Origin: Dactylosporangium vinaceum
GTDB lineage: Bacteria > Actinomycetota > Actinomycetes > Mycobacteriales > Micromonosporaceae
Assembly: GCF_019904175.1 (NCBI RefSeq)
Contig: NZ_CP061913.1
Coordinates: 9,734,001-9,798,000, forward strand
Reading direction: 5' to 3'
Length of the DNA stretch: 64,000 bases
In this document: piece by piece, positions 33,577 to 42,188 of the stretch
Layout of the letters: the number at the start of each line of letters is the position of its first letter
Numbering within the stretch: position 1 is the first letter of the stretch
Translations under genes and position numbers: made by a program
The notes under the pieces: generated by a model
What the model was told of the DNA's origin: nothing
What the model saw: the letters and a program-made list of their open reading frames with translations, nothing else
The model's database searches: none

Positions 33577-34005
33577 GTGACACTGCCCGTGCCGTACAGC
33601 GGAAGCCCGATCTACAACGGCCCCGAGGTACAGATCGGCGACGTCCGTGTCGACGGCGTCGCGATCTACACCCCGGTCGGCGTCTGGCCGATCCGCGGCA
33701 GCCGCTGGATGATCATCTCCCAGCCGATCCCCATCACGACCACCGCCGGCTGGGGCATCGGCCTGGCCGTCACATGCGCCGTGATCGCTGTCGTGTTCTC
33801 GATCTTCACCTGCGGCCTGAGCCTCTTCCTGCTCCTGGGCCTGCTCTTCCTGACCGCCCGCACCACGGCGATGTCCGGCCCGCTCGTCGTCTCGATCCAG
33901 TCGGGGCCGTACCACTACATGGCCCAGGAGCTTGTCTACTCGCCCCTCCACGCCGCCCAGGCCATCCAGCGCGTGAACTTCGCCCAGGCCCTCGCCGCCC
34001 GGTAG
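33577..34005 (+). CDS. small membrane protein of unknown function
   Basis: 142 residues from GTG 33577. A beta-like head (VQIGDVRVDGVAIYTPVGVWPIRGSRWMI) precedes two hydrophobic helices (GWGIGLAVTCAVIAVVFSIFTCGLSLFLLLGLLFL, about residues 58-93). A soluble tail (SGPYHYMAQELVYS) follows. No family recognised; comparable small proteins in Actinoplanes-like genomes are annotated only as hypothetical. Confidence 0.72.
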   Translation: MTLPVPYSGSPIYNGPEVQIGDVRVDGVAIYTPVGVWPIRGSRWMIISQPIPITTTAGWGIGLAVTCAVIAVVFSIFTCGLSLFLLLGLLFLTARTTAMSGPLVVSIQSGPYHYMAQELVYSPLHAAQAIQRVNFAQALAAR

Positions 34006-34019
34006 CACCGGCCGCGGAC

Positions 34020-35162
34020 TCAGCGGCCGAAGTCGTGGATTCTCGTGTTGTTCGTGGCGCGGACCGTGCGCAGGTCCCGGGTGATCGCCATGGCCACCAT
34101 GACCAGGAGGACGGCGGCCAGCTGGGCCACGGCCAGCCAGCGGCCCAAGGGGATCACGGCCAGGACCGCCACGGCGGCGACCAGGCGATACCGCGCACCC
34201 GGGACGCCCATGAGGCGCAGGAACCAGGCGTGGCCCAGCAGGAAGACGGCCACGCCGGCGCTCAGGCAGACGGCGCTCGACAGGTGCATCGGCTCCAGGG
34301 CGTGCGCGACCGAGAGCTCGACGCCGACAGCCGTGCCCACGATGCCGGCCAGCAGGACGACGTGGGCGTAACCGTAGGCGAAGACGGCCAGGCGGGCCTT
34401 GCGGGCGGGGTCCTGGACGGCGTGCAGGGCGTGCTCGGCGCGGGACTCGTCGCCGGAGAAGTAGGTCCAGTACAGGTAGTAGGCGATGGCGAGGCCCAGG
34501 ATGGCCACGGCCAGGGTGCCGGCGTCCAGTTCGGTGTCGCGGAAGGCCAGGCCGATGGCGACCACCGACTCGCCGATGGCGACGATGACGACAAGGCCGT
34601 GGCGCTCGGCGAAGTGCCCGGCGTTGATGGTCCAGACGCCCATCCGCTGCAGGTACGGGGCGATGATGATCACGAGCAGGGCGGCCGACCACAGCCCGAC
34701 GCGCCAGAAACCGTCGACGAAGCCGCCGATCAGGACGGCGACCGCCGTCACGCCGTTGAGCGGGGCCAGGTTCGTGATGGCCCGGACGATCGAGACGTTG
34801 TCGTCGGCGTGCAGGAACAGCACGCTGTGCACGACCGTGACGATCAGGTAGCCGACGCCGAAGGCCCAGCCGTTGCCGTCGAACGCCTCCGGGATGGCCA
34901 GCGAGATGACCAAGAAGCCGATCATGCCGGTCAGTAGCAGCGTGCGGCGCAGCGTGCTGCTGGGCGCGACGGCGTTCGTCAGCCAGTTGTAGCCCGCGTA
35001 CATCCACCAGATCAGCCCGAGCATGAGCGCGACCTGGCCGGTGTGGGCCCAGTCGACGTGATGGACCAGGACCGAGGCGAGCTGGGTCACGGTGAACACG
35101 AAGACCAGATCGAAGAAGAGCTCGATCGTCGACACCCTGGGGCCGCGTACCTCGGCAGTCAC
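34020..35162 (-). CDS. LtrA family membrane protein
   Basis: 380 residues from GTG 35162. LtrA signature at the start (VSTIELFFDLVFVFTVTQLASVL) and about eleven hydrophobic helices. HFAERHGLVVIVAIGESVVAIG near residue 195 is the most conserved family stretch. LtrA (low temperature requirement) proteins are named from Listeria; the biochemical role is unsettled. Upstream frame extension to 35414 runs over the divergent ArsR gene and is rejected. The inverted repeat at 35191-35207 could control both genes. Confidence 0.9.
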   Translation of the reverse strand: MTAEVRGPRVSTIELFFDLVFVFTVTQLASVLVHHVDWAHTGQVALMLGLIWWMYAGYNWLTNAVAPSSTLRRTLLLTGMIGFLVISLAIPEAFDGNGWAFGVGYLIVTVVHSVLFLHADDNVSIVRAITNLAPLNGVTAVAVLIGGFVDGFWRVGLWSAALLVIIIAPYLQRMGVWTINAGHFAERHGLVVIVAIGESVVAIGLAFRDTELDAGTLAVAILGLAIAYYLYWTYFSGDESRAEHALHAVQDPARKARLAVFAYGYAHVVLLAGIVGTAVGVELSVAHALEPMHLSSAVCLSAGVAVFLLGHAWFLRLMGVPGARYRLVAAVAVLAVIPLGRWLAVAQLAAVLLVMVAMAITRDLRTVRATNNTRIHDFGR

Positions 35163-35190
35163 AAGCGAACACAGTAGCGGTACCCACCGA

Positions 35191-35240
35191 CAAGATTTTT
35201 TGTCTTGACAAATCAAATCGTCGGCGAATATGGTTGCCCC
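35191..35240 (+). promoter_or_regulatory. promoter and operator of a leaderless ArsR operon
   Basis: CAAGA TTTTTTG TCTTG (35191-35207) is an inverted repeat overlapping TTGACA (35205-35210), a perfect -35 box. TATGGT (35229-35234) lies 18 bp on. Transcription would start at or next to the ATG at 35241, so the mRNA would have no leader. The arrangement fits self-repression by the ArsR protein. Confidence 0.65.
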
Positions 35241-35852
35241 ATGTTCGAAGTGGGAGTCATCGAGGAGCCGGCGGCGGCCGAGGTCGCGCTCGACCCGGTG
35301 CGGGCGCGGCTGTTGGCCCTGCTGGCGCAGCCGCACTCGGCGACGAGCCTGGCGAGCCTGCTGGACCTGCCCCGGCAGAAGGTGAACTACCACCTCAAGA
35401 CGCTGGAGGCGCACGGCCTGGTCGAGCTCGTCGAGGAGCGGCGCAAGGGCAACATGACCGAGCGGGTGCTGCGGGCGACCGCGGCCTCCTTCGTCATCTC
35501 GCCCGTCGCGCTGGCCGCGGTGCAGCCCGACCCGGCCCGCTCCCCCGACCGGCTCTCCGCCCGCTGGCTGCTGGCCCTGGCCGCCCGGCTGGTCAAGGAG
35601 ACCGGGCAGCTCATCACCGGCGCGGCCAAGGCCGGCAAGCCGGTGGCCACGTTCGCCCTCGACGGCACGGTGCGGTTCGCGTCAGCGGCCGACCGGGCCG
35701 CGTTCGCCCAGGAGCTCACCGCGGCCGTCGCCGGGCTGGTGAGTCGTTACCACGACGAGAGCGCCGCCGGCGGCCGCGAGCACCGGGTCATCGTCGCCAT
35801 TCATCCGAGCATCACGAAGCACCAGAACCCCGACCAGAATCAGGAGTCCTGA
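35241..35852 (+). CDS. ArsR-family HTH regulator
   Basis: 203 residues from ATG 35241, preferred over an in-frame TTG at 35205 because the promoter lies between the two. Winged helix at about 10-75 (LDPVRARLLALLAQPHSATSLASLLDLPRQKVNYHLKTLEAHGLVELVEE), then a C-terminal domain of about 110 residues with no metal-binding cysteines. First gene of an operon with the SRPBCC protein (1 bp gap) and the MFS transporter. Confidence 0.9.
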   Translation: MFEVGVIEEPAAAEVALDPVRARLLALLAQPHSATSLASLLDLPRQKVNYHLKTLEAHGLVELVEERRKGNMTERVLRATAASFVISPVALAAVQPDPARSPDRLSARWLLALAARLVKETGQLITGAAKAGKPVATFALDGTVRFASAADRAAFAQELTAAVAGLVSRYHDESAAGGREHRVIVAIHPSITKHQNPDQNQES

Positions 35853-35853
35853 C

Positions 35854-36597
35854 ATGTCCGAGACCCACGAGTTCGAGCTGACCCACGACATCGACCTGGC
35901 CGCGACCCCGGAGCAGGTGTGGGCGGCCATCGCCACCGGACCCGGCATCGACTCCTGGTTTATGGGCCGCAACGAGATCGAGCCACGCGTCGTCGGCGAG
36001 ACCCGGATGTCGATGCCCGGCTTCGACGCCACCGGCACCGTCACCGCCTACGAGCCCGGCCGGCGCTTCGCCTACCGCAGCCCGGCGGCCGAGGACGGGA
36101 CGTTCATGGCGTTCGAATACCTCATCGAGGCCCGTGACGGCGGCTCCACCGCGCTGCGGCTGGTACACAGCGGCATCCTCGGTGCGGACTGGGAGTCGGA
36201 GTACGACGCGCTCAAGAAGGGCAACCCGCTGTACCTGCGCACGCTCGCGCAGTACCTGGAGCACTTCGACGGCCGCCACGCGGTGCCGGTGGCCGCGTTC
36301 GGGCCGCAGCAGGCCGACCAGGACGTAGTCTGGGCCGGCATCGGCCGCGCGCTGCACCTGCGCAAGGACGTTCAGGAGGGCGACGAGGTCCGGCTGACGT
36401 TCGACGGGCGCGAGATCCGCGGGGTGGTCGACACCGCGCTGGAGCCCAGCTTCCTCGGGGTACGCACCGACGACGCCCTGCTCCGCTTCGTCGGCCGCAA
36501 CGGGTTCATCCTCACCGGCCACCACGTCTTCGCCGACATCGACCAGGCCGAGGCCGAGGCCGCGTGGGGCGCCTGGCTCGCCGAGGTGTTCCAGTAA
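35854..36597 (+). CDS. SRPBCC (AHSA1/START-like) protein
   Basis: 247 residues. The first 140 form a Bet v1-like fold (ELTHDIDLAATPEQVWAAIATGPGIDSWF, then FAYRSPAAEDGTFMAFEYLIEA). The last 100 residues repeat a weaker domain. The family binds hydrophobic ligands. The TAA stop overlaps the MFS ATG (TAATG). Operon position between an ArsR regulator and an exporter suggests binding of the exported compound, which is inference. Confidence 0.88.
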   Translation: MSETHEFELTHDIDLAATPEQVWAAIATGPGIDSWFMGRNEIEPRVVGETRMSMPGFDATGTVTAYEPGRRFAYRSPAAEDGTFMAFEYLIEARDGGSTALRLVHSGILGADWESEYDALKKGNPLYLRTLAQYLEHFDGRHAVPVAAFGPQQADQDVVWAGIGRALHLRKDVQEGDEVRLTFDGREIRGVVDTALEPSFLGVRTDDALLRFVGRNGFILTGHHVFADIDQAEAEAAWGAWLAEVFQ

Positions 36598-38153
36598 TGC
36601 GCAGGAGCCCCTGGGTCGGCCTGGCCGTGCTCGCCCTGCCGACCCTGCTGCTCTCGCTCGACGTGAGCGTGCTGTACCTGGCCCTGCCGAAGGTGAGCGC
36701 CGACCTGCACGCCGACGCCACCGAGCAGCTGTGGATCCTCGACATCTACTCGTTCATGCTCGCCGGGTTCCTGGTCACCATGGGCGCGCTCGGCGACCGG
36801 ATCGGCCGGCGCCGGCTGCTGCTCATCGGCGCTGTCGCGTTCGGGGCGGCGTCGGTCGCCGCCGCGTACGCCACCAGCCCGGCGATGCTCATCGCGGCAC
36901 GCGCGGCTCTGGGTGTCGCCGGGGCGACCCTGATGCCCTCGACGATGGCCCTGATCCGCAACATGTTCCCCGACCCGAAGCAGATGGGCGCCGCGATCGG
37001 CGCCTGGTTCGCCTGCTTCATGGGCGGCATGACACTCGGGCCGCTCGTCGGCGGCCTGCTCCTGGAGCACTTCTGGTGGGGCTCGGCGTTCCTGCTCGGC
37101 GTACCGTTCATGGTGCTGCTGCTCATCGCCGGCCCGGCCCTGCTCCCCGAGTATCGTCCGGAGCGCCCCGAGCACCCGATCGACCTGCTCAGCGTGGGCC
37201 TCTCCCTGGCCGCGATCCTGCCGGTCATCTGGGGCCTGAAGGCCCTGGCCCGCGACGGCGTGCACCCGGCGGCGCTCGCCGCGGTCGCGGCCGGGCTCGT
37301 TTTCGGCGCGCTGTTCGTGCGCCGCCAGCGGTCACTGCCCGAGCCGCTGCTGGACCTGCGCCTCTTCGCCAGCCGGGTGTTCAGCACGGCGCTGGGGATC
37401 ATGCTGCTGGGCGGGGTCGTCATGGCCGGCCTCTCGCTCGTCGCCAGCCTCTACCTCCAGAACGTGGCAGGCCTTTCACCCCTTGCCGCGGGGGTACTGC
37501 TCATCCCGCAGAACATCGCGATGATCCTGGGTTCGCTGGCCGCACCGGCGCTGGCCCGGCGCCTCCCGGCGGCCACGGTCACGGCGATGGGCCTCACCGC
37601 CTCCGGCGTCGGCCTGGCGGTCGTGGCCCTGGTCGGCCCGCACTCGACGGCGCTGCTGGTGGTCGGCCTGGTCCTGGCCTCGGTCGGCATCTCGTTCCCG
37701 ATGGCGCTCACGATGAACCTCATGATGGCCGCGGCGCCCCCGGAGAAGGCCGGCTCGGCCGCGTCCATCTCCGAGACCAGCGGCGAGTTCGGGATCGCGG
37801 TGGGGATTGCGACACTCGGCAGTCTGGCTTCCCTGGTGTACCGCTCCACGCTCGACCTCCCCGCCGGCGCCCCCGCAAGCGCCCGCAACAGCCTGATCGA
37901 GGCCCTCGCGACCGGCCGGCCGGACGTCACCGCCGCCGCCCGCGCCGCCTTCACCACGGGCCTGAACGCAGTCGGCATCGTGGGCGCCGCCATCTTCCTG
38001 GGCCTCGCCGTCACCGCCGCCCTGACCCTGCGAACCCGCCCCACACCCACCACCCCGGCCGCAGCCACCCGCCCGGACTCCACGGCCACCAACGCCCTGG
38101 AGCCTGCGGCAACCACAACGCCGGACCCCGCCCGACAGACATCCACCACCTGA
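36597..38153 (+). CDS. MFS multidrug exporter (DHA2 type, 14 helices)
   Basis: 518 residues. Motif A-like GALGDRIGRRRLLLIG near residue 64, motif C-like GATLMPSTMALI near 118, and about 14 hydrophobic segments to residue 480, then a Thr/Pro/Ala-rich tail. It resembles DHA2 drug:proton antiporters. Third gene of the ArsR-SRPBCC-MFS operon, probably induced when ArsR releases the promoter at 35191. Confidence 0.92.
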   Translation: MRRSPWVGLAVLALPTLLLSLDVSVLYLALPKVSADLHADATEQLWILDIYSFMLAGFLVTMGALGDRIGRRRLLLIGAVAFGAASVAAAYATSPAMLIAARAALGVAGATLMPSTMALIRNMFPDPKQMGAAIGAWFACFMGGMTLGPLVGGLLLEHFWWGSAFLLGVPFMVLLLIAGPALLPEYRPERPEHPIDLLSVGLSLAAILPVIWGLKALARDGVHPAALAAVAAGLVFGALFVRRQRSLPEPLLDLRLFASRVFSTALGIMLLGGVVMAGLSLVASLYLQNVAGLSPLAAGVLLIPQNIAMILGSLAAPALARRLPAATVTAMGLTASGVGLAVVALVGPHSTALLVVGLVLASVGISFPMALTMNLMMAAAPPEKAGSAASISETSGEFGIAVGIATLGSLASLVYRSTLDLPAGAPASARNSLIEALATGRPDVTAAARAAFTTGLNAVGIVGAAIFLGLAVTAALTLRTRPTPTTPAAATRPDSTATNALEPAATTTPDPARQTSTT

Positions 38154-38588
38154 CGCACAGCCAGAGCCACCGCGGGGAGCCGCACCACAGCGGGTCATCG
38201 TCAACGCAAAGCGCTCCACAGCCACAACCGCCGGCGCCGCACCGAACGCCACCGCCGCTCAGCAGCCCGGAGCCACCACCACGCCGGGCCACACAGCCAC
38301 GGCACCGCACAGCCAGACCCGCCCGCCGCACCGGAGCAACCACCGGCCAGCGCGTCAACCGGTAGCCACAGCCGCGCTGCAACTGGCACTACAAGCGGCC
38401 ACCGCCTGGCGCCCGGCGCCGCCAGAGGCACCACGTGGGAGCGCACTACACGAGCGGCCGTCGTCTTGATGCACGGCGCTCCACAGCACGGCCGCCGCTG
38501 CGCTGACCTCGCACCTCGCTTGCGAATTGACCACCGTCTCCTGCACAGACCAACCTTCCCCGACATATTCCCGGTCAGGGTATAAATC
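38154..38588. other. gene-poor region after the MFS gene
   Basis: About 435 bp of C-rich, CCACCG-type sequence without a convincing gene. The only long open frame (minus strand, 38201-38566) is Trp/Arg/Cys-rich with no domain. The MFS C-terminal tail just before has the same Thr/Pro/Ala low-complexity character, so this may be an extension of it lost after a stop. AT content rises at about 38570-38590, just before the terminator. Confidence 0.5.
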
Positions 38589-38630
38589 CGAAAAGTCCGA
38601 CAGTCCGGTCACGGAGTGTCGGACTTTTCG
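38589..38630. terminator. hairpin with A/T flanks
   Basis: CGAAAAGTCCGACA, a 14-base loop, then the exact complement ending in CTTTTCG. The 14-bp perfect stem carries an A-run on the left and a T-run on the right, so it can work in both directions. It follows the gene-poor stretch and precedes the LacI relic. Confidence 0.7.
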
Positions 38631-38722
38631 GCGAGCAGGGCGGGGCCGGATGGGGCCGGCGGTCGCGGAGAGCGAGCGGGCGAGGCGGCGGCGGTGTTGA
38701 TCGGCGCCGTTATCGTGCGCCC

Positions 38723-39289
38723 GTGAAGCGGCGGGGGATGCGGGATGTCGCGGGGGTGTCGGTCAGCACGGTTGCCAATGTGCTCAACAATCCTGGCGTC
38801 GTGGCGGTGGCGACGCGAGAGCGGGTCGAGGCGGCCATGGACCGGGTCGGGTTCGTGCGGGGCGCCGCGGCTCGGCAGTTGCGGGGGCTGCCCAGCCGGC
38901 TCGTCGGATCGATCACCCTAGATCAGGGCAATCCGTTCCACGCCGAGCTCAACCGGGGCAACGAGGACCATCTCGACGAGGCGGGGTGCATGCTGCTCGC
39001 CTGCAGCACCGACCAGCGGGCCGACCGGGAGCTGCGGGCGCTGCAGCTGCTGGAGGAGCACTCACCGCGGGGTCATCATCACGCCGACCGGTGCGAACGG
39101 GCAGCGGCTGGCCGCGGTCAGCGCGCGTGGGACGCCGGTGGTGCTGCTCGACGCGCGGCAGGACGGGGCCGACCTGTGCGCGGCGGCGGTCGATAACGGC
39201 TGGCCGAGGGCGGCGGCGGGCACCGGCACCGGGAGGCGATGTTCGCGCCGCGGCTCGTGGTCCGGGCCACCACCGCGCCGATAGGGTGA
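38723..39289 (+). pseudogene. LacI-family regulator, frameshifted and deleted
   Basis: GTG 38723 opens a normal LacI head: MRDVAGVSVSTVANVLNNPGVVAVATRERVEAAMDRVGFV, then GSITLDQGNPFHAEL and LLEEHSP. At about 39065 the frame shifts by one, and the match continues (RGVIITPTGANGQRLAAVSARGTPVVLLDARQ). Most of the sugar-binding domain is then missing, and only a C-terminal end (HREAMFAPRLVVRATT) remains before the stop at 39287. DNA binding might persist, but a working repressor is unlikely. Confidence 0.85.
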
Positions 39290-39293
39290 GCCC

Positions 39294-39947
39294 ATGCCGG
39301 TTGCCGAGTCGCTGCAGGACCTGCCGTACGCCGCCTACCTGCAGCCGCATCCGGACGGCGAGCCGCTCTCGCACGACGGCAACTACACCGAGGTGCACTT
39401 CGACGGGGTCGTGTTCGAGGGTGGCGAGGCGACGAGCGCCAAGTTCATCGAGTCGGCGCTCACCGGGGTCGGCCTGGCCGAGGTCGGCCTGGAGCGGGTC
39501 CGGTTCAGCGAGGTGTGGCTGAGCCGCAACCGGTGGGTCGGTGTGCGGCTGGCCGACGCCGAGTGGCTCGACGTGACGGTGCTGGACAGCGCGCTCGCGG
39601 GGGTGCAGGCGTACAGCTCGCGGCTGCGCCGGGTCAGGTTCCGCGGCTGCAAGATCGACACGCTGAACCTGCGCGGCGCGACACTGGCCGAGGTGGTGTT
39701 CGAGGACTGCGAGCTCAACGAGCTCGACTGCGCCGGGGCCGCGCTGACGAGCGTGACGTTCCCCGGCAGCGCCATCCGCAACGCACGGTTCTCCCAGGTC
39801 AAGTGCAAGAAGGTGGACTTCCGGGGGGCCCGCGAGCTGGACGTGGCCGACGGCGCCGACTCGCTGCGGGGCGCGATCATCGACGAGCGGCAGCTCATGG
39901 AGCTCGGGCCCGCGCTGGCCGTCGCCCTGGGCATCCAGGTCAGGTGA
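39294..39947 (+). CDS. pentapeptide-repeat protein
   Basis: 217 residues. Residues of about 35-180 consist of A(D/N)LXX-type pentapeptides with conserved central Leu/Val/Phe (VHFDGVVFEGGEATSAKF, LRRVRFRGCKIDTLNLRGATLAEVVFEDCEL), which fold as a right-handed quadrilateral helix. Such proteins can mimic DNA, as the gyrase protectors Qnr and MfpA do, but the repeat here lacks features allowing that assignment. It begins 5 bp after the LacI relic. Confidence 0.9.
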   Translation: MPVAESLQDLPYAAYLQPHPDGEPLSHDGNYTEVHFDGVVFEGGEATSAKFIESALTGVGLAEVGLERVRFSEVWLSRNRWVGVRLADAEWLDVTVLDSALAGVQAYSSRLRRVRFRGCKIDTLNLRGATLAEVVFEDCELNELDCAGAALTSVTFPGSAIRNARFSQVKCKKVDFRGARELDVADGADSLRGAIIDERQLMELGPALAVALGIQVR

Positions 39948-39956
39948 CGAGGCGCG

Positions 39957-40397
39957 TCAGCTGAGCGTCTCGATCACCTTCGCGATGCGCCGCGTGCGGG
40001 TCGCCTCGGTCTTCGCGCCCTCCACCGACAGCACGTGCGCGCGCTGGTTGCTGTACGACAGCGCGTCGAACGCCTTGCGCACCACCGGCTCGGCGTCGAG
40101 GGCGGCGGCCAGGTCGGCCGGCACCTCCACGGTCCGCGGCGCCGCGTCGAGCTCCACGTCGACGTCGACCGTGTCGCCGGCCGCGATCCCGGCGCCGGCC
40201 CGCACCTCGGCCGAGATCGGGAGCATCGACCGGCCGCCCATGGCGCCGACCGAGCTTCTGTAGCTGTACCCGTTGATGCTCACCGTCACCTTGGGCTTCT
40301 TCCCGGCCCCGAGTGCGGTGAGCACCTCGTCCGGCACCGGCAGGCCGGTCGCCGTCTTGCCGTTGAGCTCCAGGACCGCACGGAATCGCATGGTCAT
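39957..40397 (-). CDS. YdeI/DUF1905-type protein
   Basis: 146 residues from ATG 40397, which overlaps the stop of the FAD reductase (TGATG). The N-terminal half is DUF1905 (FRAVLELNGKTATGLPVPDEVLTALG, then VSINGYSYRSSVGAMGG). The C-terminal half is the YdeI-like helical domain (LAAALDAEPVVRKAFDALSYSNQRAHVLSVEGAKTEATRTRRIAKVIETL). The family is uncharacterised. Co-transcribed with the FAD reductase. Confidence 0.9.
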   Translation of the reverse strand: MTMRFRAVLELNGKTATGLPVPDEVLTALGAGKKPKVTVSINGYSYRSSVGAMGGRSMLPISAEVRAGAGIAAGDTVDVDVELDAAPRTVEVPADLAAALDAEPVVRKAFDALSYSNQRAHVLSVEGAKTEATRTRRIAKVIETLS

Positions 40398-41512
40398 CAG
40401 CCAAGCAGGCGGAGGGCCTGCCGTACAGGAAAACGTTCGACAGTGCCCTCGAACGACGTCTCGCCCCGGCAGAACCGCTCGAACATCCGCCAGCCCGGGG
40501 GCGTGCGCAGGATCGTGTGGAACAGCGCCGGGCGGCGGCTGAACGCAGCCAGCAGCCGCGCGCCCGCGCGCATGGTGGGCACGAGTGTCGCGTTGACGTC
40601 GCGCTCGTAGCGCAGCAGGTCGCCGTCGGCCGCCGCCGCACCCGCGAGCGCGCCCGAGCGGGTGGCGAAGCTGATCCCCTCGCGGGTCCACGGCTCCAGC
40701 AGACCCGCGGCATCCCCGGCGACGAGGAGGTTGCCTTTGCGCAGCGGGCTTCCGGGGGTACGGCAGCGGGTCAGGTGGCCGGAGTCGTGCACGGGCTCGA
40801 TGCCCTGCAGCCCGAGCCGCTCGACGAACGCGCGGAGGTACGCCTTGGTCCGCTCCCCCTCGCCGCGGGCCGCGATCACCCCGACCGTCAGCAGGTCGCC
40901 CTTCGGGAACACCCACGCGTAGGAGCCGGGCAGCGGACCCCAGTCGATGAGCAGCCGCCCGCGCCACTGCTCCTGGCGGGCCGCGTCGATCGGGAGCTCC
41001 ACCTCGAGCCCGAGGTCCACCTGGCCGTATTCGACGCCGACCTGCCGCGCCGTGATGCCCGACGAGCCGTCCGCCCCGATCGCGGCCGCGGCCGTGATCT
41101 CCTCGCCGTCCGCGAGCCGGATCCGGACTTCGCCGCCGCCCTGCTCCACGGCCTTGGCGGCGGTCGCCTGGCGTACCACCGCGCCCGCTTCTTCGGCCGC
41201 CTGCCGCAGCGCGTCGTCGAACTCGGGGCGGCGCACCATCGTCAGCAGCGGCCGGTGCCGGCTCACCCGGGTGAACGGCGAGCGCCCGTCGTGGGTGAAC
41301 TCGGCCCGCTCGATCCGGTCGTCGGAGGGGATGGCGATCCGGTCCTGGACGGCCGCGATCGAGTGCCCGATCAGCCCGCCGCCGCACGTCTTGTACCGCG
41401 GGTGCGTCGCCTTCTCCAGCACCAGGGTCCGCGCACCCCGGCTCGCGGACTCGTACGCCGCCGAGAGCCCGGCCGGCCCGCCGCCGATGATCGCCACGTC
41501 CCACTCAGTCAC
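40397..41512 (-). CDS. geranylgeranyl-reductase-family FAD oxidoreductase
   Basis: 371 residues. The N-terminal Rossmann motif VAIIGGGPAGLSAAY binds FAD. PRYKTCGGGLIG near residue 40 is the hallmark Cys-Gly motif of geranylgeranyl reductases and menaquinone-side-chain reductases, and GDAAGLLEPWTREGIS near 272 is the second FAD motif. In actinobacteria relatives reduce isoprenoid side chains of menaquinone; that role is plausible here. The smaller YdeI-type gene follows with overlap. Confidence 0.88.
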   Translation of the reverse strand: MTEWDVAIIGGGPAGLSAAYESASRGARTLVLEKATHPRYKTCGGGLIGHSIAAVQDRIAIPSDDRIERAEFTHDGRSPFTRVSRHRPLLTMVRRPEFDDALRQAAEEAGAVVRQATAAKAVEQGGGEVRIRLADGEEITAAAAIGADGSSGITARQVGVEYGQVDLGLEVELPIDAARQEQWRGRLLIDWGPLPGSYAWVFPKGDLLTVGVIAARGEGERTKAYLRAFVERLGLQGIEPVHDSGHLTRCRTPGSPLRKGNLLVAGDAAGLLEPWTREGISFATRSGALAGAAAADGDLLRYERDVNATLVPTMRAGARLLAAFSRRPALFHTILRTPPGWRMFERFCRGETSFEGTVERFPVRQALRLLG

Positions 41513-41597
41513 GGCAACAACTTACTGGCTGGGTGAGATTGGCCTCGTGTGACCAAGACATCAGCCGTCAGGGTGACGGATCTGCTTCACTCGGTTT

Positions 41598-42083
41598 ATG
41601 TCCGCGATCGACCACCTCATTCATGCGAACGCCCGATACGCCGAGACGTTCCCCGGCCCCCGGCCGCTGCGCCCCAAGCTGCGCCTGACGGTGATCTCGT
41701 GCATGGACTCGCGACTTGACCTCTTCGGCGCGCTGGGTCTGGAGATCGGCGACGCTCACCTGATCCGTAACGCGGGTGGCCTGCCGACCGAGGAGGTGCT
41801 GCGCTCCCTGGCGATCAGTCAGCGCAAGCTCGGCACCCGTGAGGTCGTGCTGATCCACCACACGGAGTGTGGCATGGAGGGCTTCGACGACCCCGAGTTC
41901 CGGGCCGAGCTGGCCGAGACCGGCGTCGCGCCGACCTGGAACGTCCCCGGCTTCACCGACCTGCACGACACGATGCGCCAGTCGCTGCGCACCGTTCGCG
42001 AGTGTCAGTGGATTCCGCATCGCGAGGACGTGCGCGGCTTCATCTTCGACGTCGCCACAGCCAAGATCGACGAGGTCGTCTAG
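41598..42083 (+). CDS. beta-class carbonic anhydrase
   Basis: 161 residues. Zinc ligands are visible as C35 in SCMDSRLD with its D37/R39 pair, and H88 and C91 in IHHTECGM. The short length fits the small beta-carbonic anhydrases of actinobacteria. It interconverts CO2 and bicarbonate in the cytoplasm. A monocistronic unit, with no neighbour of related function. Confidence 0.92.
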   Translation: MSAIDHLIHANARYAETFPGPRPLRPKLRLTVISCMDSRLDLFGALGLEIGDAHLIRNAGGLPTEEVLRSLAISQRKLGTREVVLIHHTECGMEGFDDPEFRAELAETGVAPTWNVPGFTDLHDTMRQSLRTVRECQWIPHREDVRGFIFDVATAKIDEVV

Positions 42084-42188
42084 CCACGCACCGTGGTTGA
42101 CCCCTTACCCGATTTTGCGTAGGACGGGGGTTGCGCCGAGGGATCCGGGTTGTCCGGATCGGGTGGGTCATGCGGCACGATCGGACCC

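Noticed and set aside
38201..38566. 121-residue frame on the minus strand
   Set aside because: Trp/Arg/Cys-rich, no start signal and no domain; treated as noncoding.
39957..41504. 515-residue frame spanning the FAD reductase and the YdeI-type gene
   Set aside because: Its first 370 residues are an out-of-frame reading of the reductase; only the end is the genuine YdeI-type protein.
42084..42188. terminator CCACGCACCGTGG after carbonic anhydrase
   Set aside because: Only a 5-bp stem; too weak to call.
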